Source of the DNA: an uncultured Halomicronema sp.
GTDB taxonomy: Bacteria > Cyanobacteriota > Cyanobacteriia > Phormidesmidales > Phormidesmidaceae
Reading direction: 5' to 3'
Length of the DNA stretch: 6,324 bases
Assembly (NCBI GenBank): GCA_937897665.1
Contig: CALCPB010000297.1
Span: 1-6,324 of the forward strand
In this document: positions 1 to 5,370 of the stretch, piece after piece
Position numbering within the stretch: the stretch's first letter is position 1
Layout: each line of letters opens with the position of its first letter
Position numbers and translations under genes: made by a program
The notes under the pieces: generated by a model
The model's input: only the letters and a program-made list of their open reading frames with translations
What the model was told of the DNA's origin: nothing
Database searches by the model: none

Positions 1-69
1 TGATGCGACATTTCGGAAGTGTGCGAGATCATCAGCCGAGCAGACAATGTCAATATCACTTGTTTTGAA
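1..69 (-). pseudogene. Fragment of DUF4269/nucleotidyltransferase-like gene, runs off left edge
   Basis: Reading the minus strand from 69 down to 1 gives an open frame whose core is TSDIDIVCSADDLAHF, followed by RNVAS at the edge. The SD(I/L)DI(V/I)C core followed by a DL..F helix resembles the acidic motif of DUF4269 and related nucleotidyltransferase-fold proteins, where SDLDIIC is typical. In intact members this motif lies tens of residues inside the protein. Here an in-frame TGA (70-72) lies only three codons upstream, with no usable start between. The visible part therefore seems to be the inside of a gene that has lost its 5' end next to the AraC gene stop. The rest lies outside the window. 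The family call rests on about 20 residues from memory, so it is tentative; a chance open frame is the alternative. Confidence 0.4.
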
Positions 70-90
70 TCATAGATTGGCGATTGCGGC

Positions 91-1008
91 TCAGGCTATC
101 CGTAACCGCTGAATATCCTGGATAGGAGATGTCCCAAACATACGGGAATATTCACGGCTAAATTGTGAGGGACTTTCGTATCCCACCTGATAGGCTGCAT
201 GGGTCGCATCGGCGTCTTCAGCTAGCATCAGGCGACGCGCTTCTAACAGCCGCAATTGTTTTTGATATTGCAGTGGGCTCATTGAGGTGACTGCTTTGAA
301 ATGGCGATGGAAGGATGAGGCCGACATGTTAGCTTGCTCTGCCAGCGCCTCAACCCGCAGCGGTTGGGTAAAGTCAGTTTTTATCACTTCGATCACGCTG
401 GCGATACGCTGCATGTTGCTGCCGGAAGTGGCAATCTGACGAATTGCGCCCCCTTGTTCACCTGTGAGCAGACGGTAGTAGATTTCGCGGATAATCATCG
501 GCGCTAGAAATGGAATATCCTGCGGTGTATCCAAAAGCTGGGTCAGTCTGAGCACGCAATCAATCAGTGGCAGATCGACATCGCCGACGAACAACCCTCG
601 ACATGAGCTTTCTTCTGCAACTGTCCTGGGTTGAACCTGAGCAACAATGTCGAAGATTTGGAGAGGGGATAGTTTTAGTAGAAAGCCTAAGTAGGGCTTG
701 TCGGGCGTTGCCTCCACGATAAATCCCCTGACGGGCAGTTCAACGGAAACTACCAGATATTGAGCAACACCATAGTGGTAGGTCTCCTCACCGAGCAATA
801 GCTTCTTTTTCCCTTGAACAATGATGGCGAGTGCCGGTTCGTAGACGTTACAAATCATTGTGGAGGCATCGTCTCGCATGAATTCTAGCTGAGCGATCTC
901 GGTTGGATGAAATCCATTACCTCTACCGTCTGTGTGTCGCGCGGCCCGTGCCGCTAGTTCTGCACAGCGACTAGCGATCTCATCGTGGTTAATCGTTTCA
1001 GTCTTCAT
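91..1008 (-). CDS. AraC-family transcriptional regulator with AraC_N domain
   Basis: This is a 305-residue cytoplasmic DNA-binding regulator. Residues about 35-185 match the AraC_N type of N-terminal domain (MICNVYEPALAIIVQGKK, then a beta-rich region), found in YqhC-like regulators. Residues about 200-300 form the double helix-turn-helix. The first HTH is LRVEALAEQANMSASSFHRHF (217-237, written here in full as one motif of 21 positions: key residues L222, A223, M228, S232, F233, R235, F237), and the second contains VGYESPSQFSREYSRMFG (275-292), the classical AraC signature. Length is normal and both ends look complete. The ATG at 1006-1008 has only a weak Shine-Dalgarno. A perfect TATAAT lies 38 bp upstream on the minus strand. 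The gene is divergent from the SDR gene at 1180, which is probably its target. AraC_N regulators next to small oxidoreductases often respond to reactive aldehydes or electrophiles; that role is inferred here. Confidence 0.93.
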   Translation of the reverse strand: MKTETINHDEIASRCAELAARAARHTDGRGNGFHPTEIAQLEFMRDDASTMICNVYEPALAIIVQGKKKLLLGEETYHYGVAQYLVVSVELPVRGFIVEATPDKPYLGFLLKLSPLQIFDIVAQVQPRTVAEESSCRGLFVGDVDLPLIDCVLRLTQLLDTPQDIPFLAPMIIREIYYRLLTGEQGGAIRQIATSGSNMQRIASVIEVIKTDFTQPLRVEALAEQANMSASSFHRHFKAVTSMSPLQYQKQLRLLEARRLMLAEDADATHAAYQVGYESPSQFSREYSRMFGTSPIQDIQRLRIA

Positions 1009-1046
1009 GCTGGGTTTCGATGACTGCCATCGTTGCCTACGGGCTC

Positions 1047-1052
1047 ATTATA
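1047..1052 (-). promoter_or_regulatory. -10 box of the AraC regulator promoter
   Basis: The minus strand reads a perfect TATAAT at 1052-1047, 38 bp before the regulator ATG. No good -35 is seen at 16-18 bp spacing (TAGATG is the 17-bp candidate), which fits a promoter that is weak or needs an activator. The palindrome at 1061-1070 falls inside the spacer between these boxes. Confidence 0.5.
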
Positions 1053-1060
1053 GAGAAATA

Positions 1061-1070
1061 GTTGGCCAAC
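1061..1070. promoter_or_regulatory. 10-bp perfect palindrome, candidate operator
   Basis: GTTGGCCAAC is a perfect palindrome placed 8 bp upstream of the regulator's TATAAT, inside the would-be promoter spacer. A protein bound here would block transcription of the regulator gene. The palindromic form suits a dimeric repressor better than an AraC-type protein, so the binder is unknown. Short palindromes also occur by chance. Confidence 0.3.
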
Positions 1071-1100
1071 ATCTAGCTTGAGAGGATTAGGCAATAACTT

Positions 1101-1129
1101 GCCAGGTTTGGGTATTCAGAGCCAGATTT
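1101..1129. promoter_or_regulatory. Direct repeats 20 bp apart, candidate AraC-type binding site
   Basis: GCCAGGTTT (1101-1109) and GCCAGATTT (1121-1129) match at 8 of 9 bases and start exactly 20 bp apart, two turns of the helix. AraC-family proteins typically bind paired direct half-sites on one DNA face with about this period. The pair lies 51-79 bp before the SDR start, and a reverse half CTGGC (1132-1136) follows. A weak promoter for the SDR gene, TTCAGA (1115-1120) with TACGAT (1138-1143) at 17 bp, would overlap the second repeat, as expected for a class II activator site. Binding is inferred. Confidence 0.4.
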
Positions 1130-1179
1130 TCCTGGCCTACGATAAACCCATGTCAAGCAAAGACTGAAAGGATAAGGCA

Positions 1180-1947
1180 ATGACACAGAATACTCAAAAA
1201 ATCGCATTAGTGACTGGATCGAGCCGAGGGTTGGGTAAAAACACAGCATTGGCACTGGCCCAAAAAGGTGTCGATGTGATTGTGACCTATCACAGCAGTG
1301 AGACTGAAGCCAACAAGGTCGTCTCTGAAATTAAAGCGATGGGCCGCAAAGCGGTTGCCCTGCAGCTGGATAGTGCTGACACCCAAACCTTTGATGGGTT
1401 TGTCGCCCAGGTTAATCGGGGACTCCAGGATATCTGGCAAACGGAACAGTTTGATTTCCTGATTAACAATGCCGGAATCGGCATCAATAAGCCTTTTACT
1501 GAGACGACTGAAGAAGATTTTGACCGCTTGATGAACATTCAGCTCAAGGGCGTTTTCTTCCTAACGCAAAAACTTCTCCCGGTGATCAAAGATGGCGGAC
1601 GAATCGTCAACATTTCAACGGGGCTTGCCAGGTTTACGCTACCAGGATTTTCCGCCTATGGCGCAATGAAGGGGGGAATAGAAGTACTGACCCGATACCT
1701 GGCGAAGGAATTGGGTGGAAGACAAATCGCCGTTAATACCATTGCTCCTGGCGCAATCGAAACGGATTTCGGGGGAGGTGCAGTGCGTGACAATAAAAAC
1801 ATGAATGACTTTATCGCCTCGCAAACAGCTTTAGGCCGCGTGGGTGTTCCAGATGACATTGGGGGTGCGATCGCATCTTTACTCTCTGAAGACAACCGCT
1901 GGATCAACGGTCAGAGAATCGAAGTCTCCGGCGGCATGTTTCTTTAA
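1180..1947 (+). CDS. SDR-family NAD(P)-dependent oxidoreductase
   Basis: This is a 255-residue classical short-chain dehydrogenase/reductase, complete at both ends and of normal length. The nucleotide-binding motif TGSSRGLG is at residues 12-19; Arg16 within it and the absence of an acidic residue after the second strand (VIVTYHSS) suggest NADP(H). NNAG is at 96-99. The catalytic tetrad is visible as N119, S146 (NIST), Y160 and K164 (YGAMK). The end SGGMFL is typical of the family. The fold is a soluble Rossmann domain, probably tetrameric. A good Shine-Dalgarno AAGGA (1168-1172) sits 7 bp before the ATG and decides the start. The gene is divergent from the AraC regulator and probably controlled by it. 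It contains a HIP1 site at 1867. The substrate, likely a reactive carbonyl or alcohol, cannot be told from sequence. Confidence 0.95.
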   Translation: MTQNTQKIALVTGSSRGLGKNTALALAQKGVDVIVTYHSSETEANKVVSEIKAMGRKAVALQLDSADTQTFDGFVAQVNRGLQDIWQTEQFDFLINNAGIGINKPFTETTEEDFDRLMNIQLKGVFFLTQKLLPVIKDGGRIVNISTGLARFTLPGFSAYGAMKGGIEVLTRYLAKELGGRQIAVNTIAPGAIETDFGGGAVRDNKNMNDFIASQTALGRVGVPDDIGGAIASLLSEDNRWINGQRIEVSGGMFL

Positions 1948-2156
1948 TTCAAATCAGTTTCAACCACATCTCAACAATCAATCCATCATGTCAAATGAGC
2001 AGATTGACTACTGATGGGTGAAGCCAGAGCGACGCAAGGGACCATGTTCTGTAGAGGGAATTTTAGAGTGAGACATATCTTTCGATACAAGTGGTGGGCC
2101 TATTCCATGGGCAAAGAAGGAGCCTTTCCTAGGGAGGGTGTTTCAACTATAAAAAA

Positions 2157-2190
2157 GAGTCAGACAAAGATATGAGGCTTTGTCTGACCC
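2157..2190 (-). terminator. Rho-independent terminator, minus strand
   Basis: GTCAGACAAAG (2159-2169) and CTTTGTCTGAC (2178-2188) form a perfect 11-bp stem with an 8-base loop. On the minus strand the stem is followed after two bases by six T (2156-2151). No such T run follows on the plus strand, so it acts on minus-strand transcripts. It lies 13 bases past the stop of the small ORF at 2203-2316 and could end that unit or transcripts from the MDR side. Confidence 0.72.
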
Positions 2191-2202
2191 TTCCTTGCCT
2201 AG

Positions 2203-2316
2203 CTATCCCAAAGGTGTAGCAGACAATCGAGTCCTATGGGAGTCACTGCTGCTCAATCGACAGCATGAGTCTTTTTTGTAGCTCTCTATTAGGGTGACAA
2301 TCTCTTTCGAGACCAT
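2203..2316 (-). CDS. Small ORF, 37 codons, unknown function
   Basis: This reads MVSKEIVTLIESYKKDSC at the start and ends RLSATPLG before TAG. The start ATG (2314-2316) has a Shine-Dalgarno TAAGG (2327-2323) at 6 bp. A promoter-like pair and an inverted repeat lie upstream, and a strong terminator lies 13 bases past the stop. The first 17 residues could form a charged amphipathic helix; the Ser/Arg-rich remainder with Cys-Cys looks less protein-like. I recognise no family. The arrangement supports a real transcription unit, but the product could be a small RNA rather than a peptide, or the ORF could be a decayed remnant inside a mobile element. Only expression data or conservation across strains would decide. 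Confidence 0.3.
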   Translation of the reverse strand: MVSKEIVTLIESYKKDSCCRLSSSDSHRTRLSATPLG

Positions 2317-2333
2317 TTTCGGCCTTATATCAT

Positions 2334-2358
2334 TACCGATCGATCAATCTCGATGGTA
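2334..2358. promoter_or_regulatory. Inverted repeat, candidate operator or 5' UTR hairpin
   Basis: TACCGATCGA (2334-2343) and TCGATGGTA (2350-2358) are inverted copies with one unpaired G and a 6-base spacer. On the minus strand it lies just downstream of the candidate -10 of the small ORF and before its Shine-Dalgarno. It would therefore cover the transcription start, as a repressor operator would, or fold in the leader RNA. Confidence 0.35.
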
Positions 2359-2386
2359 CTAAAGTTATCGAAGCTACTATTCTCAA
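2358..2386 (-). promoter_or_regulatory. Candidate sigma70-type promoter for the small ORF
   Basis: On the minus strand, TTGAGA (2386-2381) matches 5 of 6 bases of the -35 consensus. After a 17-bp spacer, TTTAGT (2363-2358) matches 4 of 6 of the -10. Transcription would start near 2351, giving a leader of about 35 bases before the ATG at 2316. It is a sequence match only. Confidence 0.3.
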
Positions 2387-2405
2387 ACTGTCCAAAATTA
2401 GGGGT

Positions 2406-2552
2406 TCACTTCAAATGCACGCCATGCCCGCAGCCGAGATCGACGGCGACCCGTCCATTGCCAGCTGGAAGACCAATTTCGGCGTAGAAGGCATCCGCCT
2501 TTGAACATGCAATATCAAAGTCACCCACCATCCACGCATAGATAGGTGCTAG
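2406..2552 (-). pseudogene. Class I SAM-dependent methyltransferase fragment
   Basis: Forty-eight codons read LAPIYAWMVGDFD, then an alpha-helical stretch (ACSKADAFYAEIGLPAGNG), then RVAVDLGCGHGVHLK and TGA. The VDLGCGHG piece is the glycine-rich SAM-binding motif I of class I methyltransferases, and the preceding HxLAPIYxWMVGDF-like entry is typical of small members of about 200 residues. Both ends are missing. On the upstream side the frame continues only as a shadow of the MDR gene, so the similarity starts at the MDR stop. On the downstream side it stops right after motif I, at the TGAAC of a possible IS end. With no catalytic half, it cannot be active. It was probably once a separate minus-strand gene, now fused by deletion to the MDR gene. 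Confidence 0.75.
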
Positions 2553-3463
2553 GGGACTTTGCTCAAGGGATAGGTGCGATCGATAAACGGGGTCACCTTG
2601 TCTGTTTCGGCAAGCTCTTTCAACGTCAGCAAATCGCCTTGATTGGCTTGGGATGTGAGACACTTCACCTGGTGTTGTTGTCGCTTACCCAACCAAGGGC
2701 CAAATAGCATCGCGCGAAAGAATGCTGTTGTAGAGCCGCCCACCATCACGTAGGTGCCGCCTGGTTTCAAGGCTGGCAAATAGTCTGTGAAAGATCGATA
2801 GGCCGCTGTATCTACAATTAGATCATAGGGCTGGCTCGGCTGGGTGTAGTCAATCTGGTTGTAGTCGATAACGTGCTCCGCACCGATCTGTTTCACCATC
2901 TCTGCTTTTTGGGAGCTACAGGCGCCTGTCACGTCTGCTCCGAAGGCGTTGGCGATTTGAATGGCAAAGGAACCTACGCCGCCAGCGGCTCCCACGATTA
3001 AAACCCGCTGGCCTTCTTGAACTTGACCCACATCACGTAGCGCCTGCAGTGCGGTTACGCCAGATACCGGTACAGTAGCCGCTGCCTCAAAGGTCAAATT
3101 ATCGGGCTTGGGCGCGAGGGCCGTCGCTGGTGTGCAGGCGTACTCTGCAAAACCACCAAATCCGTTTTCTGATAGGTCTCCGAATACGGCATCTCCTGGC
3201 TGAAACTGAGTAACAGCCTGACCAACGGCCTCCACTTTACCTGCGCTCGCACTCCCCAAAACTGAGTACTTAGGCTTCCACAATCCGCCGTAAATTAACC
3301 GAATCAGGAACGGCGTACCCCGCATCAAATGCCAGTTGCCCGCATCCACTGATGCCGCTTTTATCCTGACAAGGACTTCGTTATCCTGCAGCACGGGCTT
3401 GGCTATGTCCACCAGGTGCAAACTATCGGGGGCACCATACTCAGTCTGAGCGATTGCCTGCAT
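2549..3463 (-). CDS. Zinc-free MDR / quinone-oxidoreductase-like NAD(P) reductase, C-terminus lost
   Basis: These 304 residues form a medium-chain dehydrogenase/reductase of the quinone-oxidoreductase type. An N-terminal GroES-like domain covers about 1-125 (VLVRIKAASVDAGNWHLMRG, 31-50), and a Rossmann domain follows with GAAGGVG at 158-164 and IGAEHVIDY at 193-201. No zinc-binding GHE or Cys cluster is present, so it should reduce quinones, enones or similar substrates with NAD(P)H. Relatives end in YPLSEVPEAIRYLEEGHARGKVV-type sequence (from memory), so the last 20-30 residues are missing: this copy reaches YPLSKVP and stops at TAG (2549-2551), which lies in the join to the methyltransferase fragment. 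The lost part contributes to the fold, so activity is doubtful. The start has AGGAG (3476-3472) at 8 bp. A 13-codon leader ORF ends 3 bases before it. The LysE gene lies 130 bp upstream on the same strand. Confidence 0.88.
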   Translation of the reverse strand: MQAIAQTEYGAPDSLHLVDIAKPVLQDNEVLVRIKAASVDAGNWHLMRGTPFLIRLIYGGLWKPKYSVLGSASAGKVEAVGQAVTQFQPGDAVFGDLSENGFGGFAEYACTPATALAPKPDNLTFEAAATVPVSGVTALQALRDVGQVQEGQRVLIVGAAGGVGSFAIQIANAFGADVTGACSSQKAEMVKQIGAEHVIDYNQIDYTQPSQPYDLIVDTAAYRSFTDYLPALKPGGTYVMVGGSTTAFFRAMLFGPWLGKRQQHQVKCLTSQANQGDLLTLKELAETDKVTPFIDRTYPLSKVP

Positions 3464-3466
3464 TTT

Positions 3467-3508
3467 TTAGACTCCTGAAATGGAGACAATGGAACTAACA
3501 AGTGACAT
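3467..3508 (-). CDS. Leader/upstream ORF, 13 codons (MSLVSSIVSISGV)
   Basis: ATG at 3506-3508 follows a strong Shine-Dalgarno GAGAGGGG (3524-3517) with an 8-base gap, better than that of the MDR gene itself. The frame reads MSLVSSIVSISGV and ends at TAA (3467-3469), three bases before the MDR ATG. The MDR Shine-Dalgarno lies inside it. Ribosomes leaving this ORF would stop over the MDR start, so translational coupling is possible. No run of one amino acid suggests attenuation. Chance is a fair alternative for an ORF this short. Confidence 0.33.
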   Translation of the reverse strand: MSLVSSIVSISGV

Positions 3509-3593
3509 AGTAATATCCCCTCTCTAGGATGTTACCTTTCAGAAACGGTCGACTGCACCGATGGCTTAGCTTGCGTCAATGCACACCCTATTT

Positions 3594-4229
3594 TTACGTG
3601 GGTTGGGATTTGTTTCTGAGCAGATTCAGGCCCAACCCAATGTAGACGCATCCTGTGCCCCGCTCCAGCCAACCTGAAAATTTCTGATTACCTCTAATCT
3701 TTGTTGTTGCGATCGCAGCAAATCCAGCCAGCAACAGACACCACACGGTACCACCGGTCACAAATAGAATCCCTAACATTAAAAATGGCAATGCACCTAA
3801 ATCTGCTGTTGGATCAACGAACTGGGGTAGGAATGCCAGAAAGAAGATTGCAACCTTAGGATTGAGCACATTGGTTACAACGCCTTGGCGATAAATTTGC
3901 CAGGGCCTCATGGCATCGATTTCCGGAGCTGACAAAGGTGCAGATTTTTTCAACCATGCTTGCAGACCGAGGTAAATAAGATAGGCCGCGCCAGCAACCT
4001 TGATGGCTGCGAACACCCAAGCGGAAGTCGCCAAGATGGTAGATAGCCCAAACGCAGCAAATACGGTATGAACCAGGATGCCGCTGCTAATTCCCAATGC
4101 TGAAATTAACCCGGCTTGACGCCCCTGGGAAATGCTGCGGGTGAGGATATACATTGTGTCTGTACCAGGCGTAATCCAGAGTAAAAAACTGGATAGCAGG
4201 AAAATTGACAGATTTTGAATACCGAGCAT
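3594..4229 (-). CDS. LysE/RhtB-family exporter
   Basis: This 211-residue inner-membrane protein is of normal family length. The N-terminal signature TPGTDTMYILTRSISQGRQAG (key residues P21, G22, D24, R31, G36, R37, G40) and NPKVAIFFLAFLPQFV (123-138) are characteristic of LysE/RhtB translocators. About six hydrophobic segments are visible (near 5-22, 42-65, 70-92, 117-137, 146-172, 190-206). The family exports amino acids such as lysine, threonine or homoserine lactone and related metabolites by the proton gradient; the substrate here is unknown. The ATG is preceded by AGAGAGAAG. An inverted CTTGA/TCAAG pair lies just upstream. It lies 103 bp downstream of the interrupted gene and 130 bp upstream of the MDR gene on the same strand, with no terminator seen on either side, so co-transcription is possible. 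A HIP1 site lies at 3709. Confidence 0.93.
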   Translation of the reverse strand: MLGIQNLSIFLLSSFLLWITPGTDTMYILTRSISQGRQAGLISALGISSGILVHTVFAAFGLSTILATSAWVFAAIKVAGAAYLIYLGLQAWLKKSAPLSAPEIDAMRPWQIYRQGVVTNVLNPKVAIFFLAFLPQFVDPTADLGALPFLMLGILFVTGGTVWCLLLAGFAAIATTKIRGNQKFSGWLERGTGCVYIGLGLNLLRNKSQPT

Positions 4230-4248
4230 TTTCTTCTCTCTAAAGCAT

Positions 4249-4267
4249 CTTGAACAATACGATCAAG
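4249..4267. promoter_or_regulatory. Inverted repeat upstream of the exporter gene
   Basis: CTTGA (4249-4253) and TCAAG (4263-4267) are inverted around a 9-base spacer and contain a T-N11-A pattern like a LysR-type box, 20-38 bp before the exporter ATG. LysE exporters are often controlled by LysR-type regulators, but no such gene is in this window. Weak evidence. Confidence 0.22.
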
Positions 4268-4332
4268 TCTAATTTTTCGTTCACTAACGGGAGTTGTCGC
4301 GAGCGAGCTAGTCGGACGGATACGGCTCAGGT

Positions 4333-5340
4333 TTATCTGTTTGTTCTGTCGCGTACTTTGCGGATAAGTTCTTTGACAGCGGGTTTTGACTTGCCGAAAC
4401 TAACGATTCGAACTAACAGTCCACTATTCGAATGCAGTGCCAACGCGCGGTCAATGGCATCGATAATCCACTGTTGGTCGTTGCCGAACACACCGCCGCC
4501 TAACAACGTCAGGAATACCGTCCGGTTGCCAGTATTTCGGGCATTGATGATTCCGGCACAGATTGTGGCTTCATAAGCGGCTTCGAGAATCAATCGAGCA
4601 AACGGTTCCCAGTCCGCCGAACATTCTCCGGAGTAGGCAACTGGCATCGCTGAGCAATAGGCTTGTGAAACAGTGTGCGTGCATTGATCAATCGTGACCT
4701 GCGTGTCTGACTGGATGCCGATTTGTAAAATGGACTTTAGGGCATCGATCTCAGAATTCGTTGAAGAGGCAAGATATTCATTGATTTTTGATAGAGCACC
4801 CTTGCGAGGCAAAGCGTAGCCATTGGTCATTGACCACAGGCTGTTATCTTCATTACCGAGGGCTGTCGCGATCTATGCCATACAGTCCAACTGATTACTG
4901 TGTGACTGACCGATCTGTCCCCGCATTGGTACAAAATAATTCCGATAGATTGTGCCGGCACCCGCAGCGATCGCGCAGGCAGGACCTTGGGTGAGGTCAT
5001 CACCATAGATTGCAACACCTTCTTCCGGGGTGACATCAGGGTGTACCATCTCCAACAGATTGAATTGAGATGCCACTTGGAATAGGGCACCCGCATTGGC
5101 CGGATCGCGGTGAAGTGATTGGACATCAGCAACAACTTCGTCAATGGAGATGGCACCGCAGACTAAAGGTTCAGCTGAGGACAAGCGTAGTTCGCGAAGC
5201 GTCGGCATCGTGAGTGTGCCGCAGTCCCAAGAGTGGCCGTTGACTAACGAGGTCAGCGTTGTGTCCTTTAGGGTCATAGATGCACGCACTTGGTCCGGGG
5301 ACTGTTCATCAAATCCGGTTAATGTGCGGAACCATGTCAT
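4333..5340 (-). pseudogene. Conserved uncharacterised protein (possibly macrodomain-like), split by one in-frame TAG
   Basis: One continuous frame of 335 codons runs from the ATG at 5338-5340 to TAA at 4333-4335. A single TAG (4873-4875) at codon 156 breaks it, and there is no frameshift. Both halves look like one protein: MTWFRTLTGFDE at the start, QGPACAIAAGAGTIYRNYF before the stop, IATALGNEDNSLWS between the stop and the next ATG (4828-4830), then NGYALP, QAYCSAMPVAYSG and VFLTLLGGGVFGN. I recall this as a widespread hypothetical family of about 330 residues. The LLGGGVFGN loop followed by a helix and IVSFG resembles the C-terminal part of macrodomains and DUF2263/PARG-like proteins that act on ADP-ribose, but this is an inference. 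The tail beyond the stop shows no decay, so the change is recent, is read through, or is a sequencing error. A weak promoter TTGCCT, 18 bp, TATTCT lies upstream, and a HIP1 site lies at 4967. Confidence 0.85.
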
Positions 5341-5350
5341 ATATTTAGTG

Positions 5351-5370
5351 GAATAGCGACAGAATAGCGA
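5351..5370. repeat. Tandem 9-bp repeat upstream of the interrupted gene
   Basis: GAATAGCGA occurs at 5351-5359 and again at 5362-5370, an exact copy one helical turn (11 bp) apart, 11-30 bp before the ATG at 5340. It overlaps the weak -10 candidate. It may be a protein site or a small duplication. Confidence 0.4.

Larger units (their letters stand above)
1948..2402. other. 455-bp stretch without a large gene; possible small transcription unit or mobile remnant
   Basis: No long ORF with family resemblance is seen on either strand, and no clear terminator follows the SDR stop. The right part (2157-2386) holds ordered minus-strand signals listed separately: promoter-like boxes, an inverted repeat, a Shine-Dalgarno, a 37-codon ORF and a terminator. 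Positions 2050 and 2408 may mark the ends of an inserted element. The left part (1948-2049) holds only a weak CCATCA/TGATGG inverted repeat (1982-1987, 2012-2017). Confidence 0.5.
2050..2408. mobile_element. Possible small insertion element or IS3-like end remnant (about 359 bp)
   Basis: The right end read inward on the minus strand is TGAACCCCTAATTTTGGACA (2408-2389). Its layout, TGAAC, then CCCC, then GGACAG, resembles termini of IS3-family elements of the IS150 type. It begins immediately after the last methyltransferase-like codon, as if it had inserted there. The left end read inward on the plus strand is TGTAGAGGGAATTTTAGAGT (2050-2069). The two ends share TG and AATTTT at the same offset, then G(TT)TGAGA and TTCGATA further in. 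Overall identity is only moderate, no target duplication is clear, and no transposase is present. It could be a non-autonomous element, one eroded IS end, or chance. Confidence 0.25.

Noticed and set aside
1290..1907. Several minus-strand open frames of 60-83 codons opposite the plus-strand SDR
   Set aside because: They lie wholly inside a well-supported SDR gene, have no recognisable motif, and are antisense shadows.
2247..2277. Plus-strand terminator from TGCTG/CAGCA followed by six T
   Set aside because: The stem has only 5 bp and the T run begins 6 bases after it; the T run is explained as Lys codons of the minus-strand small ORF or chance.
2553..2663. N-terminal extension of the methyltransferase fragment starting MSHIPSQSRR
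   Set aside because: It is an out-of-frame reading of the MDR coding sequence; methyltransferase similarity starts only at the junction.
3574..3579. TTGACG on the minus strand as a -35 for the MDR gene
   Set aside because: No acceptable -10 is found 16-18 bp downstream.
4250..4576. Plus-strand 108-codon frame
   Set aside because: It is mostly antisense to the C-terminal half of the interrupted gene, with no Shine-Dalgarno or family match.
4827..5156. Minus-strand 109-codon frame overlapping the amber site, considered as evidence for a frameshift
   Set aside because: It is a different frame with unprotein-like composition; the two true halves are in the same frame, so no frameshift is needed.
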